Shown: piece by piece, positions 1 through 9,014 of the stretch
How the letters are laid out: every line of letters starts with the position of its first letter
How positions within the stretch are numbered: position 1 is the first letter of the stretch
Assembly (NCBI RefSeq): GCF_027257955.1
Contig: NZ_JANZNQ010000003.1
Coordinates: forward strand, 186,001 to 250,000
From: Zhongshania aquatica
Lineage (GTDB): Bacteria; Pseudomonadota; Gammaproteobacteria; Pseudomonadales; Spongiibacteraceae
DNA: 64,000 nucleotides
Reading direction: 5' to 3'
Program-made: the position numbers and the translations under genes
Notes under the pieces: model-generated
What the model was told of the DNA's origin: nothing
Databases searched by the model: none
What the model saw: only the letters and a program-made list of their open reading frames with translations

Positions 1-1
1 A

Positions 2-502
2 AGCTGGCAGCAAGATTTAAGTTCACGAAAAAAGGCGCCCGCCATACTCGTACAAGGGGGCAAACAATACGGCAACCACTACGAGCTAGAGGGATATATT
101 CGCGTTGCCGTTGAGCGCTACCTACACGTAGACACCAATTTATGGCTGAGTACTTTTGGTGATCGCGGCGGCAATTTCTATCTTCCGAAGCAGCCATTGA
201 GCTTTAATGAGCCAGAAGAAGAGGAAACTTCTTTTGTCGACGAAGAATTTGAATCCAGCCCAGAATACGCAGAATTCTTAAGGCAAAACCCTGGATACTC
301 GCCACAAACAAACCAAGCTCAAACGCAATCCAACGATTACCCTATTGATCAAATCGTAGTGATGAAACAGCAAAGACGGATGCGCAGCGATGAGCTACAT
401 TTTATCGATCACCCGCGTTTTGGCGTCATTATTAAAATCACTAAAATAAAAGAAATACCCGCCAGTTCTATTGAGCCGACAGCAGAAAACGCGGCTCAAT
501 AA
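2..502 (+). CDS. csiV: CsiV-family cell-envelope protein, C-terminal part (5' truncated by window edge)
   Basis: The reading frame is open from base 2, so this is the end of a longer gene that begins before the window; the TTG at 197 is an internal codon, not a start. The fragment reads as a compact beta-rich domain (GGKQYGNHYELEG, then YLHVDTNLWLS) followed by an acidic low-complexity stretch and a conserved tail (QQRRMRSDELHFIDHP, GVIIKIT). This pattern is the CsiV family, first described in Vibrio cholerae as a periplasmic peptidoglycan-binding protein that activates a high-molecular-weight penicillin-binding protein. The signal peptide lies outside the window. The gene converges with the phosphorylase gene on the other strand and their last codons overlap by 7 bases. 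Family call is from sequence resemblance; function is inferred from the family. Confidence 0.75.
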   Translation, partial: SWQQDLSSRKKAPAILVQGGKQYGNHYELEGYIRVAVERYLHVDTNLWLSTFGDRGGNFYLPKQPLSFNEPEEEETSFVDEEFESSPEYAEFLRQNPGYSPQTNQAQTQSNDYPIDQIVVMKQQRRMRSDELHFIDHPRFGVIIKITKIKEIPASSIEPTAENAAQ

Positions 503-508
503 GCCGCG
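490..508 (-). terminator. Hairpin across the overlapping stops of csiV and the phosphorylase gene
   Basis: A perfect 7-bp stem (CGCGGCT / AGCCGCG) with a 5-base loop sits on both stop codons. On the minus strand the stem is followed by four T residues, so it can act as a rho-independent terminator for the phosphorylase gene; the plus side lacks a T run. Confidence 0.55.
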
Positions 509-1239
509 ATGCAATGCGCTAAAATGGACTTCACCTGCAACATGCCGGTATCAATGACGGTCTGAATATCTTCCATTGTAATAATGGTGTCCGTCAGACC
601 AGCACCGGGATTAACTACCAAGGCAATAGACGCGTACTCAATACCAGCTTCGCGAGCCAAACTCGCCTCAGGCATCGCCGTCATACCGACAATATCATTA
701 CCATCACGCCCTAAACGGCGAATTTCCGCTGCCGTCTCCAAGCGCGGCCCCTGTGTTACTGCGTATACGCCGTAGTCCTCAAAGGCAATATCGGCATCTA
801 CTGCAGCATTAGCAAGTCTAGAACGAAGATCCTGACTATAGGGATAGCTAAAATCCACATGCTCCACCTTGCCATTGCTGCCATCAAAAAACGTGTGTTC
901 TCGGCCCCAAGTGTAATCGTTGATTTGATCAGGTATTGCTATGACACCCGCTACAAACCGCTCACTAATGCCGCCAACCGCGTTAACTGAAACCAAGGCA
1001 TCTACACCAACCTGCTTTAGCGCGGCAATATTCGCACGATAGTTAATTGAATGGGGTGGAATTTGGTGGCCCTTCCCGTGCCTTGCTAGGAACAAAAACT
1101 CCGCGCCCTCATAGCGAATCCGCTGCAACATTGCACTGGGTTCGCCATAAGTTGTTTGCACTGCCTTTTCGTCGAGGACTTCGGCTCCCGGCCAATCGCA
1201 CAATCCCGTGCCGCCAATGACCGCAATAGTTTTACTCAT
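496..1239 (-). CDS. S-methyl-5'-thioinosine / methylthioadenosine phosphorylase (purine nucleoside phosphorylase family)
   Basis: A 247-residue enzyme of the PNP/MTAP family, which splits a methylthio-nucleoside with phosphate into the base and methylthioribose-1-phosphate, recycling the by-product of polyamine and homoserine-lactone synthesis. Visible signatures are the N-terminal phosphate loop GGTGLCDWPG, RHGKGHQIPPHSINYRAN, and the methylthio-pocket motif GMTAMPEASLAREAG. Pseudomonas has the orthologue (PA3004) in the same lexA neighbourhood, where it is specific for methylthioinosine; that specificity is inferred here. The start is set at the ATG at 1239; the longer frame to 1272 would run into the upstream channel gene. 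Only 4 bases separate it from that gene, so the two are probably co-transcribed. Base choice (adenine versus hypoxanthine) cannot be settled by eye. Confidence 0.85.
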   Translation of the reverse strand: MSKTIAVIGGTGLCDWPGAEVLDEKAVQTTYGEPSAMLQRIRYEGAEFLFLARHGKGHQIPPHSINYRANIAALKQVGVDALVSVNAVGGISERFVAGVIAIPDQINDYTWGREHTFFDGSNGKVEHVDFSYPYSQDLRSRLANAAVDADIAFEDYGVYAVTQGPRLETAAEIRRLGRDGNDIVGMTAMPEASLAREAGIEYASIALVVNPGAGLTDTIITMEDIQTVIDTGMLQVKSILAHCIAAY

Positions 1240-1243
1240 GTAA

Positions 1244-2353
1244 TTACTGCTCCGTTTCACGCGTTTGCGCATGCTGAATAGAAATAGGATCTAGCTTTAC
1301 TGTCGTCGTTGGGAAGGCAACATCTGCACCCAAACCATGAATAATATCGAGAATTTTCAGTAGTACATCTTGTTTGATACCGTGGTATTCAACCCAGTTT
1401 GTGGTTTTGGTAAAGGTGTATACGAAGAAGTCTAAGGACGAGGCATTATACTGATTAAAATTGACGATCAAGGTCTTACCTAAATCGATATCCGCGTGAT
1501 CTTCCAGCATTGCCTTAACTTGGATAATGATTTCTGGCACCACCGCAGCGTCTTGGTAGCGCACACCGATAGTTTCGTATATTCGGCGATTTGACATCCG
1601 CGATGGGTTTTCTACTGAAATTTGAGAAAACGTAGCGTTCGGTACGTAGAGCGGACGCTGATCAAAGGTGCGAATACGCGTTTGGCGCCAGCCAATATTT
1701 TCGACCGTGCCCTCAATATTTTTATCTGGAGAACGAATCCAATCGCCTACGGAAAATGGCCGATCTAGGTATACCATCAAGCCACCGAAAAAGTTCGCCA
1801 GCAAATCCTTGGCCGCAAACCCCACCGCAATACCGCCGATACCGCCGAAAGCCAAGACGCCTGAAATACTGTAGCCCAAGTTCTGCAATACCATTAGCGC
1901 TGACACAATTATGATCGCCGAGCGTACCAACTTACCCAACGCCATGACCGTCGTTTGATCAATTGGCTCATCTTTAGCGGTGTAGTCGTCAGATAACAAA
2001 CGCAACTCTATCTGCCGAACCAAACTCACTAAGAACCAAGCAATTATTAATACAACGCCAACTGCTCTGAGTGAATCCAGTGCTGAAAATACTTCAGCAT
2101 CTGACGACTCACCAATGATCTGTAATATATGACTTCCACCCACAGCCCAAATCATTAAAAGAGCCGGACGCTTTGCTGCCTCCAACAGAGCGTCATCCCA
2201 AAGATTACGGGTGCTCGCAAACTTCTTCGTAAGATGTATCGTCAATCTAGTGAGCACTAGGTTTAGTGTTAACAAAACAAGTACGAGTAAAAACACATCA
2301 CCTAACCAAGGATATTCCTCAGGCTGAAAATTAGCCCACCACTGCGCTAGCAT
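1244..2353 (-). CDS. MscS-family mechanosensitive ion channel
   Basis: A 369-residue inner-membrane protein. The N-terminal half holds about four hydrophobic segments (around residues 15-38, 65-85, 95-112 and 140-160), and the pore region is the glycine/alanine-rich GGIGGIAVGFAAKDLLANF with the following amphipathic helix. The beta domain follows (DRPFSVGDWI, then EGTVENIGWRQTRIRTFD), ending in a typical MscS cytoplasmic domain. Such channels release small solutes on hypo-osmotic shock. The length is between MscS (286) and the long MscK/MscM types, with only a short N-terminal extension. The ATG at 2353 has GAGGA about 7 bases upstream. It is the first gene of a likely two-gene unit with the phosphorylase; no functional link between them is obvious. 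Confidence 0.9.
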   Translation of the reverse strand: MLAQWWANFQPEEYPWLGDVFLLVLVLLTLNLVLTRLTIHLTKKFASTRNLWDDALLEAAKRPALLMIWAVGGSHILQIIGESSDAEVFSALDSLRAVGVVLIIAWFLVSLVRQIELRLLSDDYTAKDEPIDQTTVMALGKLVRSAIIIVSALMVLQNLGYSISGVLAFGGIGGIAVGFAAKDLLANFFGGLMVYLDRPFSVGDWIRSPDKNIEGTVENIGWRQTRIRTFDQRPLYVPNATFSQISVENPSRMSNRRIYETIGVRYQDAAVVPEIIIQVKAMLEDHADIDLGKTLIVNFNQYNASSLDFFVYTFTKTTNWVEYHGIKQDVLLKILDIIHGLGADVAFPTTTVKLDPISIQHAQTRETEQ

Positions 2354-2609
2354 TCCTGCATCCTCAATGTTCCTCTATACAATTTCATTTCTAAACACAC
2401 CGCTCTTAGATAAATGCACCATAAAAACCCATGTTGTAAATTACAAAATAAGGTCAAAAAAATCGCCTATGCAGCTGAATACACAGCTAATTGTATAAAA
2501 GCACTAAGCAAAACCCCAGCACAGTACAGCAGATGTCGTGAAAAATACTTACTGGACAGCAATTTCTTAAGTGTTAGTTTGGGATCGTAGATTAACGGAG
2601 GCGAATATC

Positions 2610-2927
2610 ATGGCCGCAATAAGACCACAAATCGGGTATTGGTACAAAGACTTGGAATCTAGTCAATTATTTGAAGTCGTTGCAATAGATTACGACAGCG
2701 ACTCTATAGAGGCACAGCTGATTGACGGCGAGCTATGCCAATATGATCTAGACAGCTGGCGACTGCTTAACTTAGAAAGCATTGAAGAACCGGAAGATTG
2801 GCGAAACGCCTTTGAATTATGCGATGACGACTATCGTTTTTTAGATGACACCATGGTACCAGAAAGCTGGAATCCACTGTCTGAGATTGAATCGGATATC
2901 ATAAACGGCATTACCGACGAATATTAG
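2610..2927 (+). CDS. Small conserved acidic protein (DUF6763-like)
   Basis: A 105-residue soluble protein of unknown function. The sequence begins MAAIRPQIGYWYKDLES and continues with a strongly acidic body with conserved aromatic residues (DLDSWRLL, EPEDWRNAFEL, ESWNPLSEI). I associate this pattern with a small gammaproteobacterial family annotated DUF6763; the family name is from memory. The start is decided by a strong Shine-Dalgarno sequence (GGAGG at 2597-2601) before ATG 2610; the longer frame from 2571 lacks one. A clear hairpin terminator follows, so it is a single-gene unit between the mscS-like gene and lexA. No membrane segment, signal peptide or catalytic motif is visible. Confidence 0.75.
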   Translation: MAAIRPQIGYWYKDLESSQLFEVVAIDYDSDSIEAQLIDGELCQYDLDSWRLLNLESIEEPEDWRNAFELCDDDYRFLDDTMVPESWNPLSEIESDIINGITDEY

Positions 2928-2968
2928 TTTTCCGTTTTAACATTCACCATAACGCCTCCCTTAACTCG

Positions 2969-2991
2969 AACCTGCTCACGCAGGTTTTTTT
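2969..2991 (+). terminator. Rho-independent terminator after the DUF6763-like gene
   Basis: A 7-bp perfect stem AACCTGC / GCAGGTT with a 4-base loop is directly followed by six T residues. It separates the small acidic gene from the lexA promoter. Confidence 0.85.
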
Positions 2992-3039
2992 ATTCCCTAT
3001 TTCTTTAGTTTTAAAATTACTGTTGCCATCCGCAATCTA

Positions 3040-3074
3040 CTGTATATAATAACAGTTACTGTATAAGTAACCAG
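3040..3074 (+). promoter_or_regulatory. Two tandem LexA (SOS) boxes upstream of lexA
   Basis: Box 1 at 3040-3055 is a perfect CTGT-N8-ACAG with an AT-rich spacer. Box 2 at 3059-3074 is CTGT-N8-CCAG, one mismatch from consensus. The two are spaced 19 bases centre to centre, close to two helical turns, and lie 12-46 bases before the lexA ATG. This is the classical autoregulated lexA operator and also places the downstream sulA-like gene under SOS control. Confidence 0.9.
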
Positions 3075-3085
3075 ATGCGCACATT

Positions 3086-3688
3086 ATGGAAAAGCTGACC
3101 GCAAGACAAAGTGAAGTTCTACAGCTGATCAAAGATCATATCGGCGAGACCGGCTACCCACCTACTCGGGCAGACATTGCCAGGCAGCTTGGTTTTAAAT
3201 CCCCTAATGCAGCTGAAGAACACCTCAAGGCCTTAGCACGTAAAGGCGCTATTGAAATTATTGCCGGCGCGTCTCGGGGGATTCGACTTCCTGAATACCT
3301 TGGCTTACCCATTATCGGCCGAGTTGCCGCAGGTAATCCGATCCTTGCCGAAGCGAATATAGAAGATTACTGCGACATGCCGGGTTCAATCTTTTCGCCA
3401 AGTGCAGATTATTTTCTCCGTGTAAAAGGCGACAGCATGATAAATGCGGGTATTTTCGATGACGACCTCCTCGCAGTCCATCGCACTACAGAGGTTCGCA
3501 ACGGACAAATCGTGGTTGCACGCATCGATAATGAAGTCACGGTCAAACGTTTCCAGCAACAAAAAAGCAAATTCCATATTTCTCTCATTGCAGAAAATCC
3601 AGATTACGCCCCAATTGAGGTGGATTTAAGAGAGCAGGAATTTGCCATCGAAGGTTTAAGTGTTGGTGTTTTAAGGCGCGGGAGTTAA
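3086..3688 (+). CDS. lexA: LexA, SOS repressor and self-cleaving protease
   Basis: A 200-residue SOS master repressor. The N-terminal winged helix-turn-helix ([12 protein letters not shown] to about residue 65, with [15 protein letters not shown]) binds SOS boxes. The C-terminal S24 domain carries the cleavage site Ala82-Gly83 (GRVAAGNP), the nucleophile Ser117 in KGDSM and the general base Lys154 in EVTVKRF. RecA-bound single-stranded DNA triggers the self-cut. All catalytic residues are intact and the length matches the family. Two LexA boxes precede it. The next gene begins 5 bases after its stop, forming the lexA-sulA operon known from Pseudomonas. Confidence 0.98.
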   Translation: MEKLTARQSEVLQLIKDHIGETGYPPTRADIARQLGFKSPNAAEEHLKALARKGAIEIIAGASRGIRLPEYLGLPIIGRVAAGNPILAEANIEDYCDMPGSIFSPSADYFLRVKGDSMINAGIFDDDLLAVHRTTEVRNGQIVVARIDNEVTVKRFQQQKSKFHISLIAENPDYAPIEVDLREQEFAIEGLSVGVLRRGS

Positions 3689-3693
3689 AAATT

Positions 3694-4110
3694 ATGACTT
3701 GTCTAGAGCAAATGCCCCTACATTACACCGCGGTCCCAGATACGGGCAACGGCTTAGTAACCGAAATAAGCATGCGTAGTGACGCTCATTTATCGCGACC
3801 CATGCTCGCAGCAATGATGGTGGAGCTAAGCGGCAACGATGATCAACGCTGGCTCTGCTGGGTTGCTGATCGGCCTTTAAAGCCCTTGCTAAACTCGGGG
3901 ACTAGTCAAAATGGCCAAAAGATTTTACAAGTGGTATCTAATAGCACACGTGACCTTAGCGAGATAGCGATAAGAGCATTAGAACGCGGTAAAAGTCATA
4001 CTGTTGCGATTCTGCTGGAGAGACCACTGAGAGAGGATGAGCGTATCGCGCTAGAGAACGCAGCACTCGCTGGCAACGCTGAGTGCCTTGTCATTTTTAT
4101 GCAGTCTTAA
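3694..4110 (+). CDS. sulA: SulA-like SOS cell-division inhibitor
   Basis: A 138-residue protein in the lexA-sulA position. The central part (RPMLAAMMVELSG, QRWLCWVADRP, ILQVVSNS) matches the RecA-like core of SulA, which binds FtsZ and blocks septum formation while DNA is being repaired. The C-terminal end is short, with little of the long Lon-degradation tail of the Escherichia coli protein. Sequence conservation in this family is low, so the call leans on position: 5 bases behind lexA and under its two LexA boxes. An alternative is a SulA/ImuA-like RecA-fold protein with another partner. Confidence 0.75.
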   Translation: MTCLEQMPLHYTAVPDTGNGLVTEISMRSDAHLSRPMLAAMMVELSGNDDQRWLCWVADRPLKPLLNSGTSQNGQKILQVVSNSTRDLSEIAIRALERGKSHTVAILLERPLREDERIALENAALAGNAECLVIFMQS

Positions 4111-4115
4111 GCTAC

Positions 4116-4373
4116 TCAATGGACGATTTTTGATTCTAACTCTTGGTCGTCCTCATCATCGTCCTCATCAAATCCTTCACTGCCCGCTGACATAGCAGCC
4201 GCTTCAATACCCGCTTGAACCATGGCGCGGGCAACATCTAGCGCAGAGCCAACAATGTGATCGCGGGTTTCCTTTGAGAATTTTATCGTCACCAGAGGGT
4301 TCTCATCACCTTCTGAACGCTGTAAAACGATATCACCGTTATCAAGCTCGACGAGTTCTAAATATGACAACAC
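4116..4373 (-). CDS. Small conserved protein of the lexA-topA region, acidic tail (unknown function)
   Basis: An 85-residue soluble protein. The first part is beta-like (LELVELDNGDIVLQRSE), followed by an Ile/Phe-rich strand (PLVTIKFSKET), an alanine-rich helix (residues 40-62) and a very acidic tail with runs of Asp/Glu (FDEDDDEDDQELE). Pseudomonas has a gene of similar size and position (PA3009 neighbourhood), so it is a conserved hypothetical rather than a chance frame. No catalytic motif is visible. It converges with the sulA-like gene, the stops being only 5 bases apart. Confidence 0.7.
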   Translation of the reverse strand: MLSYLELVELDNGDIVLQRSEGDENPLVTIKFSKETRDHIVGSALDVARAMVQAGIEAAAMSAGSEGFDEDDDEDDQELESKIVH

Positions 4374-4457
4374 AAAAATTTCCTTGAAGTTACTAACGCC
4401 AACACGGCGTGTCGCGACCTTATTGTAGCAAACCCGTCCAGCCCTAGGCCAACTCCA

Positions 4458-4928
4458 TCAATATTCCATTAAGGTCGCACGATGACGAGCAATTAGTGAC
4501 TTCAGCTCAGCGAGACATTCCTCTAAATCCAAATCAACCCGACCAACACTAGCCGCATCACTAGCAATAAGGCCTGCTGACGAGGCAACTGCGGTCTGTA
4601 AAAAGGGATAATTAACCAAAGAATTTAGCCAGCCAGGCTGTGCTTCGCGATCAGCCAACTCATCAATTTCCGGAGGTAACTCTAACGCCGCAAATGATTG
4701 GGCGTAAAACACCCCCTGAGGGATAGGCAAGCCAAATTTGGGCTGCTGATCCACTAGGTCTGCCAAATGACTCTGATACGCCAACATAAGCTGCCAAATC
4801 ATTGATTCGGTAGTAGCTCGTTTGAAGTGCCCGCCCCACTGATCGGCGTCCATATCGTTAATTTGCGCAAAGTACTGTTCAGCAAAATACACGTGCAAAT
4901 TACATTGCCCACGAAAACTTTCTTTCAT
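4458..4928 (-). CDS. DUF6586-like helical protein
   Basis: A 156-residue, mostly helical soluble protein with no signal peptide. Its position between the PA3009-like gene and topA corresponds to PA3010 of Pseudomonas, annotated there as DUF6586; the equivalence is inferred from order and size. Conserved-looking patches are HVYFAEQYFAQI near the N-terminus, ATTESMIWQLMLAYQ, and the C-terminal ECLAELKSLIARHR. No function is known to me. It lies 35 bases downstream of the topA stop on the same strand and may be read through from topA. Confidence 0.7.
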   Translation of the reverse strand: MKESFRGQCNLHVYFAEQYFAQINDMDADQWGGHFKRATTESMIWQLMLAYQSHLADLVDQQPKFGLPIPQGVFYAQSFAALELPPEIDELADREAQPGWLNSLVNYPFLQTAVASSAGLIASDAASVGRVDLDLEECLAELKSLIARHRATLMEY

Positions 4929-4963
4929 ACACGCTCCAGCGCTCTTGGGCTAAATAGTTGTAG

Positions 4964-7624
4964 CTACTTTGCTGCCTTGGCTTTTTTCGCCGCTTTTTCA
5001 CGAACCAGCCACTTACCATTTTCATAAAATGCAGCCCAGCCCGATGGCTTACCATCAACCTCGGTTTGCACATATTGTTCTTTGGTTTTTCTGCTGTAAC
5101 GAATAACGGTATCTCGGCCCTCTTTGTCCTTTACTGGCGCATCGAAGAGGAAGGCATATTTATCATCTATCTGACTACGGAATGGCAATATTTCTTTCAC
5201 CAACGGCGCACGGGTCTCACGATTTCGTGGGAAGCCACTGGCAGCCAGAAACAAACCAGACGCCCCATCACGTAAGATATAGTGGTCGTCCACCTTCTCA
5301 CATTTCAAATCCGGCATTGGTACCGGATCCATTTTCGGCGGCGCTGCTTCACCACTGCGGAGCAATTTACGGGTGTTTTTACAGTCATCACTGGTGCAGC
5401 CGAAGTACTTACCAAAACGGCCTGTTTTTAACTGCATATCAGAGCCACATTTATCGCACTCGATAAGCGGCCCCTCGTAACCTTTGACTTTAAAACTACC
5501 CTCTTCTATCTCATACCCTGCGCAGTCGGGGTTATTACCACAAATATGGAGTTTCCGAGACGCATCAATGACATAGCTATCCATCGCGGTATTACATAAT
5601 TTACAGCGTTTTTTGCTACGTAATAACTTAGATTCGGCTTCGTCATCATCGCTATCGACGCTGACAAAATCATCGCCTGAAACCAAATTAATTGTCTGTT
5701 TACAACGCTCTTTTGGCGGCAATGCATAGCCAGAGCAGCCGAGAAAAACGCCAGTGCTCGCCGTTCGAATCTGCATTGGACGACCACAGTTAGGACAGGG
5801 AATGTCCGTTCCTGTAGGCGCATTAAGCCGCATACCCGCGTCAACGGCTTCAGCGGCGTCAAGGGTTTTACGGAAATCACCGTAAAACTCATTTAATAGC
5901 TGCTTCCAATTTTTATCGCCTGCTGCGACGGCATCTAATAACTCTTCCATCCGCGCGGTAAAACTATAATCAAGCAAATTACTAAAGCTTTCGACTAAAC
6001 GATCAGTAACAATATCGCCCATTTTTTCTGCGTAAAACCGGCGATTCTCTACCTTAACGTAGCCACGGTCCTGGATCGTTGAGATGATAGACGCATAGGT
6101 GGACGGACGACCAATACCGCGCTTTTCTAACTCTTTTACCAACGCCGCTTCTGAATAACGCGGCGACGGTTTAGTGAAATGCTGAGTCGGATCTACTTTT
6201 ACCAGTTTAAGTGCCTCACCGACTTTTACATCAGGCAACTCTTGATCGTCTTCTTTTTTAGCAACACCCGGCGGCTGAACTTTCATATAGCCGTCAAATC
6301 GCACAACCCGACCACGGGTACGAAGCTCGAAATCGCCAGCAGTGACAGTAATAGACGTGCTGGTAAAATCTGCAGAGGCCATTTGACAGGCTACAAACTG
6401 ACGCCAGATTAAAGTGTACAAACGCTCAGCATCACGCTCCATACCGGCCAATTGCGTCGGTTCAACGGTAACGTCTGAAGGTCTAATCGCCTCATGCGCT
6501 TCCTGTGCACCTTCTTTGCTGGAATACGAGCGCGGTGACTCTGGCAGATAGGATTTAGCAAAATTAGACGAAATATAATCTCGACAAGCTGCAACCGCAT
6601 CCACGCTCAGATTTGTCGAATCAGTACGCATATAGGTGATGTAACCCGCTTCATACAGTCGCTGGGCCATCATCATGGTCTTTTTAACGCCAAAGCCGAG
6701 ACGTGTGCTCGCCGCTTGCTGAAGCGTAGAGGTTATATACGGCGCGCCAGGGTGACTCTTAGTCGGCTTATCTTCCCTCGCGCTGACCTTGTATGCAGCT
6801 TGTTTTAAGGTGGCAGTCGCGGCCATTGCGGCGGCTTCGTTATCTGGGCGGAAATTTTCCCCAGCCTGCTTTTTCACCTCAAGACGTAAGTTGCCCGACG
6901 ACGCCGAATTATCGGTATGGATCTGCCAGTACTCTTCCGGAATAAAGGCACGTATCTCTTTTTCGCGATCAACAATTAAGCGCACTGCCACTGATTGCAC
7001 ACGCCCAGCCGATAGGCCTCTGGCGATTTTTGCCCACAGCAAAGGCGACACCATATAGCCAACGACACGATCAAGAAAACGTCGCGCCTGCTGAGCATTA
7101 ACACGGTCGATATCAAGTTCAGTCGGCTTTTCAAACGCCGCTTTAATCGCCTTTTTGGTTATTTCATTGAACACTACTCGCTTATAACGGCTGTCATCAC
7201 CACCGATGGACTCGCGCAAATGCCATGCAATGGCCTCTCCCTCGCGGTCCAAATCCGTCGCGAGATAGATGGTGTCTGCGTTCTCTGCGAGTTTTTTAAG
7301 CTCCGCAACCACCTTTTCCTTGCCCGGCAGTATTTCGTAGCGCGCTTTCCAATCGTTTTCAGGATCAATACCCATACGACCGACCAATTGTTCACGAGCC
7401 TTGGTCTTTTTGTGAATTTCCTTTTCATCCGGTGACATCTTACGAGTCAAGGCGGCCGCCTTTGCCCGCTGTTTAGCGTCAACTGGTGTTGATTTGCTAC
7501 TACCACTTGTCGGTAAATCGCGAATATGGCCAATACTGGACTTAACGATGTAATCGTTTCCCAGATACTTGTTAATGGTCTTCGCCTTTGCCGGCGACTC
7601 CACAATAACTAAAGATTTGCCCAT
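4964..7624 (-). CDS. topA: DNA topoisomerase I (type IA)
   Basis: An 886-residue omega protein that relaxes negative supercoils behind moving polymerases. The Toprim domain is at the start ([15 protein letters not shown], with the acidic [13 protein letters not shown] near residues 123-135). The catalytic tyrosine is Tyr331 in [11 protein letters not shown]. The C-terminus has three cysteine clusters of the topoisomerase zinc-ribbon type (CPNCGRPMQ near residue 605, [29 protein letters not shown]) and a lysine/alanine-rich end that may contact RNA polymerase. The length fits gammaproteobacterial TopA (about 865-890). Nothing appears truncated or shifted. Confidence 0.98.
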   Translation of the reverse strand: MGKSLVIVESPAKAKTINKYLGNDYIVKSSIGHIRDLPTSGSSKSTPVDAKQRAKAAALTRKMSPDEKEIHKKTKAREQLVGRMGIDPENDWKARYEILPGKEKVVAELKKLAENADTIYLATDLDREGEAIAWHLRESIGGDDSRYKRVVFNEITKKAIKAAFEKPTELDIDRVNAQQARRFLDRVVGYMVSPLLWAKIARGLSAGRVQSVAVRLIVDREKEIRAFIPEEYWQIHTDNSASSGNLRLEVKKQAGENFRPDNEAAAMAATATLKQAAYKVSAREDKPTKSHPGAPYITSTLQQAASTRLGFGVKKTMMMAQRLYEAGYITYMRTDSTNLSVDAVAACRDYISSNFAKSYLPESPRSYSSKEGAQEAHEAIRPSDVTVEPTQLAGMERDAERLYTLIWRQFVACQMASADFTSTSITVTAGDFELRTRGRVVRFDGYMKVQPPGVAKKEDDQELPDVKVGEALKLVKVDPTQHFTKPSPRYSEAALVKELEKRGIGRPSTYASIISTIQDRGYVKVENRRFYAEKMGDIVTDRLVESFSNLLDYSFTARMEELLDAVAAGDKNWKQLLNEFYGDFRKTLDAAEAVDAGMRLNAPTGTDIPCPNCGRPMQIRTASTGVFLGCSGYALPPKERCKQTINLVSGDDFVSVDSDDDEAESKLLRSKKRCKLCNTAMDSYVIDASRKLHICGNNPDCAGYEIEEGSFKVKGYEGPLIECDKCGSDMQLKTGRFGKYFGCTSDDCKNTRKLLRSGEAAPPKMDPVPMPDLKCEKVDDHYILRDGASGLFLAASGFPRNRETRAPLVKEILPFRSQIDDKYAFLFDAPVKDKEGRDTVIRYSRKTKEQYVQTEVDGKPSGWAAFYENGKWLVREKAAKKAKAAK

Positions 7625-7741
7625 ATTATCCTTCTAAAAAGTACGTAAACGTGTGACGCCTTAACGGCGAGAGGCGACATATATAAGTGTTCAATTCGCT
7701 AGGGTCAAGAGTGGAGTGTCATTACTTCACTTGCCGCACAG

Positions 7742-7996
7742 CTACAAAGTTGATCCATCAGCGGGACTAATAAACTCAAATCTTGCTTTGGGTTTCCCTT
7801 CAAATTCAATTACTTCTGTAAACATATCAAGGGGTCTAACCCAAAGCGCGGCCTCACCATAAAGCGGCCGATAAACAACAACTAATTCTTCAGTCTCGCT
7901 GTGGGTTGCCACCTCGTAGACATAATATTCACCGCCCTTGTAATGACGATAACGTCCGGGCAACAACTTTTCGTCGCCAACTCTATTGCTCGACAT
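7742..7996 (-). CDS. DUF1653-domain protein
   Basis: An 84-residue protein consisting of one DUF1653 domain: PGRYRHYKGGEYYVYEVATHSETEE, here noted by its parts PGRYRHYKG and YYVYEVATHSE, then LVVVYRPLYGEAALWVRPLDMF and FEGKPKARF. The family is widespread and of unknown biochemical role. The start is the ATG at 7996; the longer frame to 8053 lies inside the upstream gene. It overlaps the end of that gene by 14 bases, suggesting translational coupling. Confidence 0.85.
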   Translation of the reverse strand: MSSNRVGDEKLLPGRYRHYKGGEYYVYEVATHSETEELVVVYRPLYGEAALWVRPLDMFTEVIEFEGKPKARFEFISPADGSTL

Positions 7997-8480
7997 GTGC
8001 CACTCCCGCTTCCAGACCGCCCTCTGCAATAATCCCGTTGAGACATTCCGCAATATTAGTCACAACATCACTATCTGCGTGATTCTCTCGCCAATAGATA
8101 TTGAGACCCAATGGGGTTAATTCAAGCATGCTAGCGTCTCGCGGCAGTAAATGCCGATGCTTCTCGATGAGTTCAACCGTTGCAGAATCCACCGACGTGG
8201 AGTCGTCATCGCCCTCTGGCACGGCGACCAACCAATATTTCCAAGCCGATTGGGCCTTTTTAGTGTGGATCAATCGGGTGTAGCACACGCCGAATAGGTC
8301 ATCTTCACGACGGACTTTGGCTCGTCGTGTTTTAGGCATGGCAACCACTTTCACCGACAGGCCCAATTTACGAGCAAGCGCCCGTATTTCAGCCTGCTGT
8401 GACTGCCGTCGAGAAGGCAATATCCACAAAACCGGTGCCAGCATAAACCCGATAACAACAATGGCAATTAACCAACCCAT
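7983..8480 (-). CDS. Membrane-anchored protein of unknown function
   Basis: A 165-residue protein with a single N-terminal membrane anchor (GWLIAIVVIGFMLAPVLWIL, residues 2-21) followed by a basic stretch and a soluble domain. The rest shows a VCYTRLIH segment, a WKYWLVAVPEG strand, an acidic serine-rich linker and LTPLGLNIYWRENH near the end. I do not recognise the family. Orientation is probably N-out, C-in by the positive charges after the helix. It is coupled to the DUF1653 gene by a 14-base overlap and lies between topA and a divergent universal stress gene, a spot where Pseudomonas also has a small hypothetical gene. Confidence 0.7.
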   Translation of the reverse strand: MGWLIAIVVIGFMLAPVLWILPSRRQSQQAEIRALARKLGLSVKVVAMPKTRRAKVRREDDLFGVCYTRLIHTKKAQSAWKYWLVAVPEGDDDSTSVDSATVELIEKHRHLLPRDASMLELTPLGLNIYWRENHADSDVVTNIAECLNGIIAEGGLEAGVAHVEQ

Positions 8481-8566
8481 AAGGGCGCTCCGTTGAGTTC
8501 ACTGGACAGATGGCAGGCTTTATACCTTAATAGCGAGGTAAATTGCGAACACAAAAGGAGAAAGAT

Positions 8567-9007
8567 ATGCCAAATTATCGATGCATCCTCGCTGCATTGG
8601 ACCTATCAGAAGAAGCCGATGCGGTATTAGAGCGAGCCACGGCAATGGCATCCGCAGAGAACGCCGCGCTGCATCTAGTCCATGTAGTAGAACCATTGAA
8701 CCTAGCCTATGGCGGCGACATTCCTATGGATTTTTCTAGCGTACAGGAACAATTGCAAACCCAAGCCGAAGAATCGCTACACCAACACGCCAAACGGGCG
8801 AATGTCGACTTGGCCAACTGCCACCTACTTAGTGGACGACCCGACGCTCAGGTTCACGAGCTCTGCCAAACTCTTAAGGCGGATCTAATCATTGTTGGTA
8901 GCCATGGCCGCAAAGGACTCGCACTACTTCTTGGTTCAACGGCGAATGGTGTCCTACACGGCGCGACATGTGATGTGCTCGCCGTCCGTGTTGGACAAAA
9001 TAAATAG
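8567..9007 (+). CDS. Universal stress protein, UspA family
   Basis: A 146-residue single-domain Usp. It opens with the typical strand ILAALDLSEEADAVL, includes HLVHVVEP, and ends with the ATP-binding signature VGSHGRKGLALLLGSTANGVL followed by CDVLAVRV. The G-2x-G-9x-G-[ST] pattern is intact, so it is likely an ATP-binding type, which act in stress survival. The start is decided by AAGGAG at 8555-8560 before ATG 8567; the frame otherwise extends to a TTG at 8543 that would overlap the ribosome site. It is divergent from the membrane-anchored gene, sharing a short promoter region. Confidence 0.92.
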   Translation: MPNYRCILAALDLSEEADAVLERATAMASAENAALHLVHVVEPLNLAYGGDIPMDFSSVQEQLQTQAEESLHQHAKRANVDLANCHLLSGRPDAQVHELCQTLKADLIIVGSHGRKGLALLLGSTANGVLHGATCDVLAVRVGQNK

Positions 9008-9014
9008 ACCAAAC

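Noticed and set aside
197-502. Separate small gene beginning at TTG 197
   Set aside because: The same frame is open to the window edge and the upstream residues fit the CsiV domain.
2434-2446. Short palindrome TTGTAA-A-TTACAA upstream of the mscS-like gene
   Set aside because: Only 13 bases and AT-rich; such a sequence is expected by chance in AT-rich intergenic DNA, so no operator is called.
5506-5892. 128-codon frame inside topA in another frame
   Set aside because: Shadow of the zinc-ribbon coding region; Cys and Arg content comes from the topA codons.
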